From assembly GCA_900545915.1 (NCBI GenBank), contig URAV01000013.1, positions 1-64,000 of the forward strand: a stretch of 64,000 bases of DNA, read 5' to 3'. Source of the DNA: an uncultured Porphyromonadaceae bacterium (GTDB lineage: Bacteria; Bacteroidota; Bacteroidia; Bacteroidales; Coprobacteraceae). The notes beneath the pieces were generated by a model that searched no databases, was not told where the DNA came from, and was given only the letters and a program-made list of their open reading frames with translations. The translations under genes were made by a program, and so were the position numbers. Shown here one piece after another: positions 49,846 to 58,048 of the stretch; positions within the stretch are counted from its first letter, which is position 1, and the number at the start of each line of letters is the position of its first letter.

Positions 49846-49971
49846 GTTAATTTTCGTCAAAAAATGAAAGAGAGTGCTTCTAAAATAATCCATTTCCTAA
49901 AATATTCTCTTTTTTGCTGTACTATAAAGGTTCTTACCCGATAGTTTTATGAAGGGAAGTAATATAATAAA

Positions 49972-49999
49972 AACGGGAAGCCTTATTGACTTTCCCGTT
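49972..49999 (-). terminator. Hairpin terminator, probably of the leftward GNAT/upp transcript
   Basis: AACGGGAA and TTCCCGTT flank a 12-base loop; on the minus strand the stem is followed by TTTATTATATT. It lies beyond repeat copy 6, so the repeat would be within the 3' untranslated part of that transcript. Confidence 0.6.
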
Positions 50000-50025
50000 G
50001 ATTTTTAAATTATTGGAATTTGCTC

Positions 50026-50203
50026 GGAGTCGGTCTGAATTTTACTCGGGTCAGGTTTGAGAGTTTCTTTCGAGGATATTTTTCTGTTTTTACGGGGAGG
50101 ATAGCAAGCTATCTGACGAGTGAAAACGGGAAAAAAGACCGGAAGAAAACGCAAAAGTGACCTAATAATGTTTTTCTTATCGAAAAATTTAGACGGGCTC
50201 TTA
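50026..50203 (-). repeat. Interspersed inverted-terminus element, copy 6 (reverse orientation)
   Basis: Read on the minus strand it begins AAGAGCCCGTCTAAATTTTT and runs in the same order as the other copies. The central stem GGATAGC-AA-GCTATCT (50099-50114) is the longest of the family. The end near 50026 is more diverged (GCTCGGAGTCGGTCTGAATT). Confidence 0.82.
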
Positions 50204-50228
50204 GAATTCAGATAGCCCCATAGCCGGT

Positions 50229-51356
50229 TTATAATCGTTTTTTATAAGCACGGCGGCGTTTATGTTGTACATTTTCGAAATATTGCCATTGAGACTGAAC
50301 TTTTCCGTTTTCTTCCAATTCAGGATTACTTTCGGCGTATTTGTATCCATTTTTTATAAATACGGGGATCAGATCAGAGAACAGCAATGCATTCGCTCCT
50401 GTATTTTGGTAGTCGGGGCGAAGAGCGACAAGAAGGAGGTCTACAACATCGTTTTTACCACGAAGAGCTTTTAAGATATGAATAAAACCGAAAGGGAAAA
50501 GCTTTCCTTTGGCTTTTTGCAGAGCTTTTGTCATGGACGGAATAGCGATTCCTACACCAACGAGCTCTTCTTTTTCATTGACAATGAGAGACACGTTTTC
50601 GAGTCTTACCATAGGAACGTACATTTTTACATAATAGTCGATCTGTTTTTCAGATAGTGCCGAATATCCGTATAGATCGGCGTATGCCTGATTTATAAGT
50701 TCGAATATTTTGCGTCCATAGTCTTTTACTATTTTCTTTATGCTGTTGTATTTCAATACTTTCAGTTTGTATTTTGCCTGGACAATATCGGATATACGTT
50801 TGTGTTTTACCGGAATTTCTTCGGGGACGTATATTTTGAATTCTACCCAGTCGTTATCTTTTTCGTATCCGAGCCGAGTAATATGGTTTACATAATAAGG
50901 ATAATTATAGATGGCAACCATTGTTCCGGGTTGGTCATATCCTTCGATCAATAGTCCTTCGGGGTCCATATCCGTGAATCCTAATGGTCCGACAATCTCT
51001 TCCATTCCTTTTTCACGAGCCCATTTTTCGACGGCATTAAATAATGCATCACTGACTTCCGTATCGTCTATGAAATCTACAAATCCGAAACGGGCACTTT
51101 TTTTCCCGCTTTTTTCGTTTACTTTATGATTGATAATACCAGCGATGCGTCCGACCGGTTTTTCCCCCTCATAAGCCATATAGTAAACCGATTCGCAAAA
51201 TTCGAATGCCGGGTTTTTTTCTGGGCTTAATGTTCCTACTTCATCAAAAATAAGAGGTGGAACGGCATACGGATTTTCTTTATAGAGGTCTATATTAAAT
51301 TGTACATATTTCTTCAGCGCTTTTTTGCCTGAGATTTCACGAATAGTTATCCCCAT
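50229..51356 (-). CDS. GNAT-fold acyltransferase-like protein of unknown function
   Basis: 375-residue cytoplasmic protein. SVYYMAYEGEKPVGRIAGII is the beta-strand/acetyl-CoA loop of an N-acetyltransferase fold, and a second such half begins near residue 200 (LENVSLIVNEKEELVGVGIA, VALRPDYQNTGANALLFSDL), giving a double-GNAT layout. EEIVGPLGFTDMDPEGLLIE and a basic tail (QHKRRRAYKKRL) are conserved in the Bacteroidota family. The ATG at 51356 (MGITIREISGKKALK) is favoured over 51374. The substrate is unknown. It lies 42 bases after upp on the same strand. Confidence 0.75.
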   Translation of the reverse strand: MGITIREISGKKALKKYVQFNIDLYKENPYAVPPLIFDEVGTLSPEKNPAFEFCESVYYMAYEGEKPVGRIAGIINHKVNEKSGKKSARFGFVDFIDDTEVSDALFNAVEKWAREKGMEEIVGPLGFTDMDPEGLLIEGYDQPGTMVAIYNYPYYVNHITRLGYEKDNDWVEFKIYVPEEIPVKHKRISDIVQAKYKLKVLKYNSIKKIVKDYGRKIFELINQAYADLYGYSALSEKQIDYYVKMYVPMVRLENVSLIVNEKEELVGVGIAIPSMTKALQKAKGKLFPFGFIHILKALRGKNDVVDLLLVALRPDYQNTGANALLFSDLIPVFIKNGYKYAESNPELEENGKVQSQWQYFENVQHKRRRAYKKRL

Positions 51357-51398
51357 AAATTTAGAGTTTAGCACTTTTATTAGACGACGTTGATATGG

Positions 51399-52052
51399 TT
51401 ATTCCTTTTCACCGTAAGCCAGATCTCCAGCATCCCCTAACCCGGGTACGATATAAGAATGTTCATTAAGATCCGGATCAATAGCACCGACCCAAACCGT
51501 TGTTTTCTCTTCAGGAAAATGAGTGGTAATATATTCGATTGCTTTTTGACTGGCTATTACCGATGCTATATGTATATGTTCCGGTTCACCTTTTGTAAGC
51601 AGAGCTCTGTATGAGAGTTCCATAGAACCTCCGGTGGCTAACATGGGATCTGTCAAGATCAGAACTTTCCCATCAATATGCGGAGAGGCAATGTATTCTA
51701 TGAAAATCTCAAAATTCAGTTTGTCTTTATATTTCCGGTACGCCGAAACAAATGCATTTTCGGCCCGGTCGAAATAATTCAAAAATCCTTGGTGGTAGGG
51801 TATTCCTGCACGTAGTATCGTCCCGATTACTATTTTATCGTCGGCTGTATTTACACGGGCTATCCCTAAAGGAGTCGTAACCTGTTTTTCGCTATACCGA
51901 AGGTCTTTACTGATTTCATAAGACATTACTTCTCCTATTCTTTCCAGATTTTTTCTGAACCGGAGTCGATCTTGTTGAATGTGTATATCCCGTATTTCTG
52001 CAACAAAACGATTTAGTTCCGAATTCTTTTCTGCGAAATTAACGATTTTCAT
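51399..52052 (-). CDS. upp: Uracil phosphoribosyltransferase
   Basis: 217-residue pyrimidine salvage enzyme converting uracil and PRPP to UMP. The PRPP loop is VLILTDPMLATGGSMELSYR. The uracil-binding end is YIVPGLGDAGDLAYG, the classical UPRT C-terminus. ILRAGIPYHQGFLNYFDRAE is the other family block. A minus-strand TATTTTTG (52076-52083) lies 24 bases before the ATG. Confidence 0.96.
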   Translation of the reverse strand: MKIVNFAEKNSELNRFVAEIRDIHIQQDRLRFRKNLERIGEVMSYEISKDLRYSEKQVTTPLGIARVNTADDKIVIGTILRAGIPYHQGFLNYFDRAENAFVSAYRKYKDKLNFEIFIEYIASPHIDGKVLILTDPMLATGGSMELSYRALLTKGEPEHIHIASVIASQKAIEYITTHFPEEKTTVWVGAIDPDLNEHSYIVPGLGDAGDLAYGEKE

Positions 52053-52075
52053 TTAGTAACTTTTAAAATGAAATG

Positions 52076-52083
52076 CAAAAATA
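52076..52083 (-). promoter_or_regulatory. -7 element of upp
   Basis: Minus-strand TATTTTTG, 24 bases before the ATG; weak -33. Confidence 0.55.
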
Positions 52084-52129
52084 GATATTTATTGCGAGAA
52101 ATCAGTGCATTAACTTCTGAAAAACGATA

Positions 52130-52306
52130 TAAGAGTCTGTTTAAATTTTTCGATAAGAAAATATTATCAGATCATTTTTGCTTTTTCTTCCAGATCGTTT
52201 TTCTATTTTCGCTTGTCAGATACCTGTTATCTTCCTTATAAAAACAGAAAAACATCTTCGAAAAAACTTTCAAATCTGACCCAAGTAAAATTTAAACAGG
52301 CTCTAA
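52130..52306 (+). repeat. Interspersed inverted-terminus element, copy 7
   Basis: Left end AAGAGTCTGTTTAAATTTTT, right end AAAATTTAAACAGGCTCTAA. The central stem AGATA-CCTGT-TATCT (52218-52232) is perfect. It lies between the divergent upp and pckA promoters, leaving both -7 elements intact. Confidence 0.85.
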
Positions 52307-52394
52307 AGGGATTGACTTTTCGAATAGGAATAAAAAAATGAGTCAATTAGCGAAAAATTTCTTTAATTAGAGTAACCATGTACCGAAATTATAT

Positions 52395-52402
52395 TACTTT
52401 TG
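52395..52402 (+). promoter_or_regulatory. -7 element of pckA
   Basis: TACTTTTG, followed by a leader of about 60 bases before the ATG at 52469. Confidence 0.6.
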
Positions 52403-52468
52403 CATCGGATTTAGAAGAGAGAGATAATTAATTATATTCAGTCAATCATTTAATTCAACCAAAAGAAA

Positions 52469-54076
52469 ATGGCAAATTTAGATTTAAGCAAGTACGGTAT
52501 TACTGGTACTACTGAAATCCTGCACAATCCGTCATACGACGTATTGTTCGCAGAAGAAACCAAACCGGGTTTGGTAGGTTTTGAAAAAGGTCAGGTAACT
52601 GAACTGGGTGCTGTGAACGTAATGACAGGTGTTTATACCGGCCGTTCTCCTAAAGATAAATTTTTTGTGAAAGATGCTACCAGCGAAAATACTGTATGGT
52701 GGACTTCTGAAGAATACAAAAATGACAATAAACCGGTTAGCGAAGCAGCTTGGAAAGAACTGAAAAATATCGCTGTAAAAGAATTGTCAAACAAAAAATT
52801 GTTTGTTGTAGATGCTTTCTGCGGTGCTAACGAAGCTACTCGTCTGAAAGTTCGTTTCATCGTTGAGGTTGCTTGGCAGGCTCACTTTGTTACTAACATG
52901 TTTATTCGTCCGACAGCTGAAGAGTTGAAAAACTTCGGAGAACCTGATTTTGTTGTTTACAATGCATCTAAGGCTAAAGTAGAAAATTATAAAGAGTTGG
53001 GTCTGAACTCTGAAACTGCTGTCGTATTTAATTTGACTACTAAAGAACAGGTTATTATCAATACTTGGTATGGCGGTGAAATGAAAAAAGGTATGTTCTC
53101 TATCATGAACTATCTAAATCCGCTGCGTGGTATCGCTTCGATGCACTGTTCTGCCAATACCGACAAAGCCGGTAAAAGCTCGGCTATTTTCTTCGGATTG
53201 TCCGGTACGGGAAAAACGACTTTATCGACAGATCCGAAACGTTTGTTGATCGGAGACGATGAACACGGTTGGGACGATGAAGGCGTATTCAACTATGAAG
53301 GTGGATGCTATGCAAAAGTTATCAATCTTGATAAGGAGAGCGAACCAGACATTTATAACGCTATCAAACGTGACGCTTTGCTTGAAAATGTTACTGTCGC
53401 TGCTGACGGTAAGATCGATTTTGCAGATAAGAGCGTAACTGAGAATACTCGTGTTTCTTATCCGATTTATCACATCGAAAATATCGTAAAACCAATTTCG
53501 AAAGGTCCTCACGCAAAACAAGTGATTTTCTTGTCTGCAGATGCTTTCGGCGTATTGCCTCCGGTATCTATATTGAATGCAGAGCAGACTAAATATTACT
53601 TCTTGTCAGGATTTACAGCTAAATTGGCCGGAACAGAACGTGGTATTACCGAGCCGACTCCTACATTCTCTGCTTGCTTCGGCGCTGCTTTCTTGTCATT
53701 GCACCCGACAAAATATGGAGAAGAACTGGTGAAGAAGATGGAAAAAACCGGTGCTAAAGCTTATTTGGTCAACACAGGTTGGAATGGAACAGGCAAGCGA
53801 ATTTCTATTAAGGACACTCGCGGTATTATCGATGCTATTCTCGATGGTTCTATCGATAAGGCTCCGACCAAAGTTATTCCTTATTTTGATTTCGTTGTTC
53901 CTACAGAATTACCGGGTGTTGATCCTAAAATTCTTGATCCGCGCGATACTTATGCAAATCCTGCTCAGTGGGATGAAAAAGCTAAAGATTTGGCTGGTCG
54001 TTTCATCAAGAACTTTGCTAAGTTCGAAGGAAATGCTGCTGGAAAAGCTTTGGTTGCTGCCGGACCGAAACTTTAA
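52469..54076 (+). CDS. pckA: ATP-dependent phosphoenolpyruvate carboxykinase
   Basis: 535-residue cytoplasmic enzyme interconverting oxaloacetate and phosphoenolpyruvate. In succinate-producing Bacteroidales it usually runs in the carboxylating direction to make oxaloacetate and ATP. The kinase-specific P-loop is FFGLSGTGKTTLSTDPKR, the metal/second motif LLIGDDEHGWDDEGVFNYEG, and the substrate site VYTGRSPKDKF. Codon use is more regular than in its neighbours, as in highly expressed genes. It lies close to frdCAB, the later step of the same fermentative route. Confidence 0.97.
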   Translation: MANLDLSKYGITGTTEILHNPSYDVLFAEETKPGLVGFEKGQVTELGAVNVMTGVYTGRSPKDKFFVKDATSENTVWWTSEEYKNDNKPVSEAAWKELKNIAVKELSNKKLFVVDAFCGANEATRLKVRFIVEVAWQAHFVTNMFIRPTAEELKNFGEPDFVVYNASKAKVENYKELGLNSETAVVFNLTTKEQVIINTWYGGEMKKGMFSIMNYLNPLRGIASMHCSANTDKAGKSSAIFFGLSGTGKTTLSTDPKRLLIGDDEHGWDDEGVFNYEGGCYAKVINLDKESEPDIYNAIKRDALLENVTVAADGKIDFADKSVTENTRVSYPIYHIENIVKPISKGPHAKQVIFLSADAFGVLPPVSILNAEQTKYYFLSGFTAKLAGTERGITEPTPTFSACFGAAFLSLHPTKYGEELVKKMEKTGAKAYLVNTGWNGTGKRISIKDTRGIIDAILDGSIDKAPTKVIPYFDFVVPTELPGVDPKILDPRDTYANPAQWDEKAKDLAGRFIKNFAKFEGNAAGKALVAAGPKL

Positions 54077-54111
54077 TATCATTTCGATAAATAAGTATTT
54101 ATCATATTCGG

Positions 54112-54144
54112 AAAAGGAGATGTCAGAGAAGGCATCTCCTTTTT
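54112..54144 (+). terminator. pckA terminator
   Basis: AAAAGGAGATG pairs perfectly with CATCTCCTTTT around a 10-base loop, followed by TTTTA. Confidence 0.88.
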
Positions 54145-54210
54145 TATATCCGGAATTGGCCTTTTTTGTTTATTATTTTTTTGTGTTTTTCAGAGTTTCT
54201 AAAGTTTTCG

Positions 54211-54252
54211 ATCAGATAATATTTTTTGTCGGAGAATTTAGATAGGCTCTAA
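54211..54252 (-). repeat. Left-end fragment of the interspersed element (reverse orientation)
   Basis: On the minus strand it reads TTAGAGCCTATCTAAATTCT followed by CCGACAAAAAATATTATCTGA, matching the first 42 bases of the family; the rest is missing. The surrounding pckA-frdC gap (54077-54522) otherwise holds the pckA terminator and the frd promoter. Confidence 0.7.
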
Positions 54253-54429
54253 GACTTTAATCCGGTATGAAATTAAAAAACAGATTCTGAAAGATTAAAC
54301 TCAAAGCTATTTTCTTTTTGTCTTTAAATTTGTAATCTGCTTAAACAGAGACTTGTTGCTGCTATTTATTGGAAAATAGAAATTTTTCGAGAAAGCCTTT
54401 TTTATTTAAGGAAAAAATTCTTTAATCAC

Positions 54430-54460
54430 TTGTTTTGTACGCAATATTCATCTAATTTTG
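54430..54460 (+). promoter_or_regulatory. Promoter of the frdCAB operon
   Basis: TTG (54430-54432), 20 bases, TAATTTTG (54453-54460), 62 bases before the ATG. Confidence 0.75.
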
Positions 54461-54522
54461 CAATTTGTAAAAATGCGGTAAATCTACATAACATAAATAA
54501 ATAACTTAAAACTTAGAATCCT

Positions 54523-55185
54523 ATGTGGTTATTCAATTCTTCAATCGGGAGAAAGCTGGTCATGAGTCTGTCCGGGCTTTTCCTCATTTTGTTTTTAACC
54601 TTCCACTTAGCAATGAACTTTGTTGCGGTGTTCTCCGGGGAAGCCTACAACATGGTTTGTGAGTTCTTGGGAGCCAATTGGTACGCATTGGTCGGAACTC
54701 TTATCTTGGCTTTGGGTTTTGTGGTGCATATCATTTATGCATTTTGGCTTACGATTCAGAACCGTAAAGCTCGGGGAAATGACCGTTATGCTGTGGTTGC
54801 CAAACCTAAGCAAGTAGAATGGGCATCTCAAAACATGCTGGTGTTGGGTATAATTGTCGTTGTTTTCTTTATTCTGCATCTGGCCCAATTTTGGTATAAA
54901 ATGCAGTTTAATGAAATTGCAGGTTTGGATTTGGGCGTCGATCCTCACGATGGTTACCAACTGATTCTGGACACATTCAGCAATCCGTTGTTCGTTATTT
55001 TGTATTTGGTCTGGTTCGTTGCTATCTGGTTTCATCTCACTCACGGTTTTTGGAGTGCTATTCAGACGATCGGATGGAATAATAACATATGGCTGACTCG
55101 TTGGAAAGCCATTTCGAATGTTTATGCAACAATCATTTGTGCAGGTTTTGCTTTTATTGCGATTTATTTTGGTTTTATCGCATAA
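54523..55185 (+). CDS. frdC: Fumarate reductase/succinate dehydrogenase cytochrome b subunit
   Basis: 220-residue diheme-type membrane anchor with five predicted helices (type B complex II). SIGRKLVMSLSGLFLILFLT starts the first helix; histidines in FHLAMNF, FVVHIIYAFW, ILHLAQFW and FHLTHGFW are candidate heme ligands. It passes electrons between menaquinol and the FrdB iron-sulfur clusters. In anaerobic Bacteroidales the complex works mainly as fumarate reductase, but direction is not visible from sequence. It is first in the operon frdC-frdA-frdB. Confidence 0.94.
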   Translation: MWLFNSSIGRKLVMSLSGLFLILFLTFHLAMNFVAVFSGEAYNMVCEFLGANWYALVGTLILALGFVVHIIYAFWLTIQNRKARGNDRYAVVAKPKQVEWASQNMLVLGIIVVVFFILHLAQFWYKMQFNEIAGLDLGVDPHDGYQLILDTFSNPLFVILYLVWFVAIWFHLTHGFWSAIQTIGWNNNIWLTRWKAISNVYATIICAGFAFIAIYFGFIA

Positions 55186-55241
55186 TCGGAAGAGACCTTT
55201 TTGATAAAGATTTATATTAATTCAAACGAAAACAAACAAAT

Positions 55242-57185
55242 ATGTCTCAAATAGATTCTAAAATCCCCGAAGGTCCGTTGGCCGAGAAGTGGAGTAATTA
55301 TAAAGCTCACCAAAAACTGGTGAATCCCGCAAATAAGCGTCGTCTTGATGTTATTGTCGTAGGTACCGGTCTTGCCGGAGCTTCGGCTGCCGCCTCATTA
55401 GCTGAGATGGGATTTAACGTATTGAATTTCTGCATTCAGGATTCTCCCCGTCGTGCGCATTCAATTGCAGCACAAGGAGGTATTAATGCTGCGAAAAATT
55501 ATCAGAATGACGGTGATAGCGTGTATCGTCTTTTCTATGATACAATTAAGGGTGGAGACTATCGTGCCCGTGAAGCGAATGTATATCGTCTGGCAGAGGT
55601 TTCTAACAATATTATCGATCAGTGTGTAGCACAGGGAGTTCCTTTTGCTCGTGAATATGGCGGTTTGTTGGATAATCGTTCTTTCGGTGGTGCTCAGGTA
55701 TCCCGTACGTTCTATGCTCGCGGCCAGACCGGCCAACAATTACTATTAGGTGCATATTCGGCATTGAGTCGTCAGATCGGTAAAGGTAAAGTGAAAATGT
55801 TTACCCGTCATGAAATGCTGGATGTTGTATTGGTAGATGGTCGTGCTCGGGGTATTATTACTCGTAATTTGGTAACCGGTAAAATCGAGCGTTATGCTGC
55901 ACACGCTGTTGTCGTTGCAACAGGAGGATATGTAAATACATTCTTCTTGTCAACCAATGCGATGGCTTCTAATGGTTCTGCGGCATGGCAATGTTATAAG
56001 AAAGGTGCTTATTTCGCTAATCCTTGTATGGTACAGATTCATCCGACCTGTATTCCGGTGCATGGAGATTTCCAATCGAAGTTGACATTGATGTCCGAGT
56101 CTTTGCGTAATGACGGACGTATTTGGGTACCGAAGAAGATAGAAGATGCGAAAGCTTTGCAGGCCGGTAAGAAACAAGGAAAAGATATTCCGGAAGAAGA
56201 TCGTGATTACTATTTGGAACGTCGCTATCCGGCATTCGGAAACTTAGTTCCGCGTGATGTCGCTTCGCGTGCTGCTAAGGAACGTTGTGATGCCGGTTTC
56301 GGTGTGAACAATACCGGATTGGCAGTATTCCTCGATTTTTCCGATGCAATTAAACGCTTAGGTAAAGAAGTAGTAAAACAGAAGTACGGTAACCTATTCG
56401 ATATGTATGAAGAGATTACAGACGAAAATCCGTATGAAACTCCGATGATGATTTACCCGGCATTGCATTATTCAATGGGTGGTTTGTGGGTAGATTATGA
56501 GTTGCAAACCTCTATTCCGGGCTTATTTGCAATCGGAGAGGCAAATTTCTCGGATCACGGTGCTAATCGTTTGGGTGCATCTGCTTTGATGCAAGGACTT
56601 GCCGACGGATATTTTGTATTGCCTTATACAATTCAGAATTATCTTGCCGATCAGATTCAAGTGCCTCGTTTCAGTACCGATCTGCCTGAATTCAAAGAAG
56701 CAGAAAAGAATATCGAAGCTCGTATTAATAAATTGATGAGTGTAAAAGGTAAAGAATCGGTAGATTCTTTGCATAAGCGTTTAGGCCATATAATGTGGGA
56801 ACATATCGGTATGGCTCGTGATGAAAAAGGTTTGAAAGAAGCAATCGAGATGTTGAAAGATCTGAAGAAAGAGTTCTGGAGTAATGTATTTATTCCGGGT
56901 TCGGGCGATGATCAGAACATCGAACTGGAAAAAGCATTAAGACTTGCCGATTTTATCGAAATCGGTACATTGATGGCTCATGATGCTTTGGATCGTGCAG
57001 AATCTTGTGGTGGTCACTTCCGTGTAGAGCACCAGACTGAAGAGGGTGAGGCATTGCGTCATGATGATAAATTCTCTTATGTTTCTTGTTGGGAATATCA
57101 GGGAGAAGATAAAGACCCTGTAATGCTGAAAGAAATGTTGAATTATGAATTTGTCGTTCCTCAAACCCGTAACTATAAAAAGTAA
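55242..57185 (+). CDS. frdA: Fumarate reductase/succinate dehydrogenase flavoprotein subunit
   Basis: 647-residue catalytic subunit. The FAD fold is VIVVGTGLAGASAAASLAEM, and the covalent flavin His is expected in RAHSIAAQGGINAAKNYQND. The substrate site includes MVQIHPTCIPVHGDFQSKL and RRYPAFGNLVPRDVASRAA, and the C-terminal part has HFRVEHQTEEGEALRHDD. The length and lack of a Tat signal match the Bacteroides/Wolinella-type enzyme on the cytoplasmic face. It lies 56 bases after frdC and 22 before frdB. Confidence 0.96.
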   Translation: MSQIDSKIPEGPLAEKWSNYKAHQKLVNPANKRRLDVIVVGTGLAGASAAASLAEMGFNVLNFCIQDSPRRAHSIAAQGGINAAKNYQNDGDSVYRLFYDTIKGGDYRAREANVYRLAEVSNNIIDQCVAQGVPFAREYGGLLDNRSFGGAQVSRTFYARGQTGQQLLLGAYSALSRQIGKGKVKMFTRHEMLDVVLVDGRARGIITRNLVTGKIERYAAHAVVVATGGYVNTFFLSTNAMASNGSAAWQCYKKGAYFANPCMVQIHPTCIPVHGDFQSKLTLMSESLRNDGRIWVPKKIEDAKALQAGKKQGKDIPEEDRDYYLERRYPAFGNLVPRDVASRAAKERCDAGFGVNNTGLAVFLDFSDAIKRLGKEVVKQKYGNLFDMYEEITDENPYETPMMIYPALHYSMGGLWVDYELQTSIPGLFAIGEANFSDHGANRLGASALMQGLADGYFVLPYTIQNYLADQIQVPRFSTDLPEFKEAEKNIEARINKLMSVKGKESVDSLHKRLGHIMWEHIGMARDEKGLKEAIEMLKDLKKEFWSNVFIPGSGDDQNIELEKALRLADFIEIGTLMAHDALDRAESCGGHFRVEHQTEEGEALRHDDKFSYVSCWEYQGEDKDPVMLKEMLNYEFVVPQTRNYKK

Positions 57186-57207
57186 TAATCAGTAACAAAG
57201 AATTATC

Positions 57208-57963
57208 ATGGACAAAAATATAAATGTAACCCTTAAGGTTTGGCGTCAGAAAGGTCCTAAGGAAAAAGGCCGTTTTGAAACTTACCAACTGAATAATATT
57301 TTTCAGGGTGCTTCTTTCTTGGAAATGCTGGATATTCTGAACGAACAGTTGATAAAAGAAGGTAAAGACCCTGTTGTTTTCGATCATGACTGCCGTGAAG
57401 GTATTTGCGGTATGTGTTCGTTGTATATCAACGGTCATCCTCATGGTGCTGCGACCGGAGCTACTACTTGTCAGTTATATATGCGCCGTTTTAATGATGG
57501 CGATACGATCACTATCGAGCCGTGGCGTTCGGCAGGTTTTCCTATTATCCGTGACCTGATGGTGGATCGTTCTGCTTATGATAAAATCATTCAGGCAGGA
57601 GGATTCGTTTCGGTAAATACCGGAGGTGTACCCGATGCTAATGCGATAGCTATACCTAAAGAAGATGCCGATTTGGCGATGGACGCCGCTGCATGTATCG
57701 GTTGCGGAGCTTGTGCTGCCGCTTGTAAGAACGGTTCGGCAATGTTGTTCGTTTCAGCTAAAGTAAGCCAGTTGGCGTTACTGCCGCAAGGACGGGTTGA
57801 AGCTACCCGTCGGGCAAAAGCAATGGTTGCTAAGATGGATGAGCTCGGTTTTGGGAATTGTACCAATACCGGAGCTTGCGAAGCCGAATGTCCTAAAAAT
57901 ATCTCTATTTCGAACATTGCTCGTTTGAATCGGGAATTTATTTCGGCTAAGTTAAAAGATTAA
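57208..57963 (+). CDS. frdB: Fumarate reductase/succinate dehydrogenase iron-sulfur subunit
   Basis: 251-residue electron-transfer subunit. The plant-type [2Fe-2S] cluster ligands are in HDCREGICGMCSLYINGHPH plus a later Cys (ATTCQLY). The two bacterial ferredoxin-type motifs are CIGCGACAAACKN and CTNTGACEAECPKN, supplying the [4Fe-4S] and [3Fe-4S] clusters. It completes the frdCAB operon, which ends at the hairpin 20 bases downstream. Confidence 0.96.
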   Translation: MDKNINVTLKVWRQKGPKEKGRFETYQLNNIFQGASFLEMLDILNEQLIKEGKDPVVFDHDCREGICGMCSLYINGHPHGAATGATTCQLYMRRFNDGDTITIEPWRSAGFPIIRDLMVDRSAYDKIIQAGGFVSVNTGGVPDANAIAIPKEDADLAMDAAACIGCGACAAACKNGSAMLFVSAKVSQLALLPQGRVEATRRAKAMVAKMDELGFGNCTNTGACEAECPKNISISNIARLNREFISAKLKD

Positions 57964-57982
57964 ATCTGGTCGATTATCTTAT

Positions 57983-58017
57983 AAAACGGGGTTTAGTGTT
58001 ACGCTAAACCCCGTTTT
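57983..58017 (+). terminator. frdCAB terminator
   Basis: AAAACGGGGTTTAG and CTAAACCCCGTTTT form a perfect 14-bp stem with a 7-base loop, followed by TATTG. The stem is symmetric enough to stop the convergent LuxR gene too. Confidence 0.9.
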
Positions 58018-58027
58018 TATTGTCTGT

Positions 58028-58043
58028 TTTAGGCAGGTTCTTA
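58028..58043 (-). repeat. Solo left-end remnant of the interspersed element
   Basis: Minus-strand AAGAACCTGCCTAAAA is identical over 14-15 bases to the left end of copy 1. Nothing else of the element is present. Confidence 0.45.
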
Positions 58044-58048
58044 CGGAG

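Noticed and set aside
11193..52306. CRISPR or insertion sequence as explanation for the repeats
   Set aside because: Copies are about 170 bp and dispersed over 47 kb, with no regular short spacers, no cas genes and no transposase frame.
53751..54245. 164-codon frame over the end of pckA and its terminator
   Set aside because: It is out of frame with pckA and translates through the terminator hairpin and a repeat fragment.
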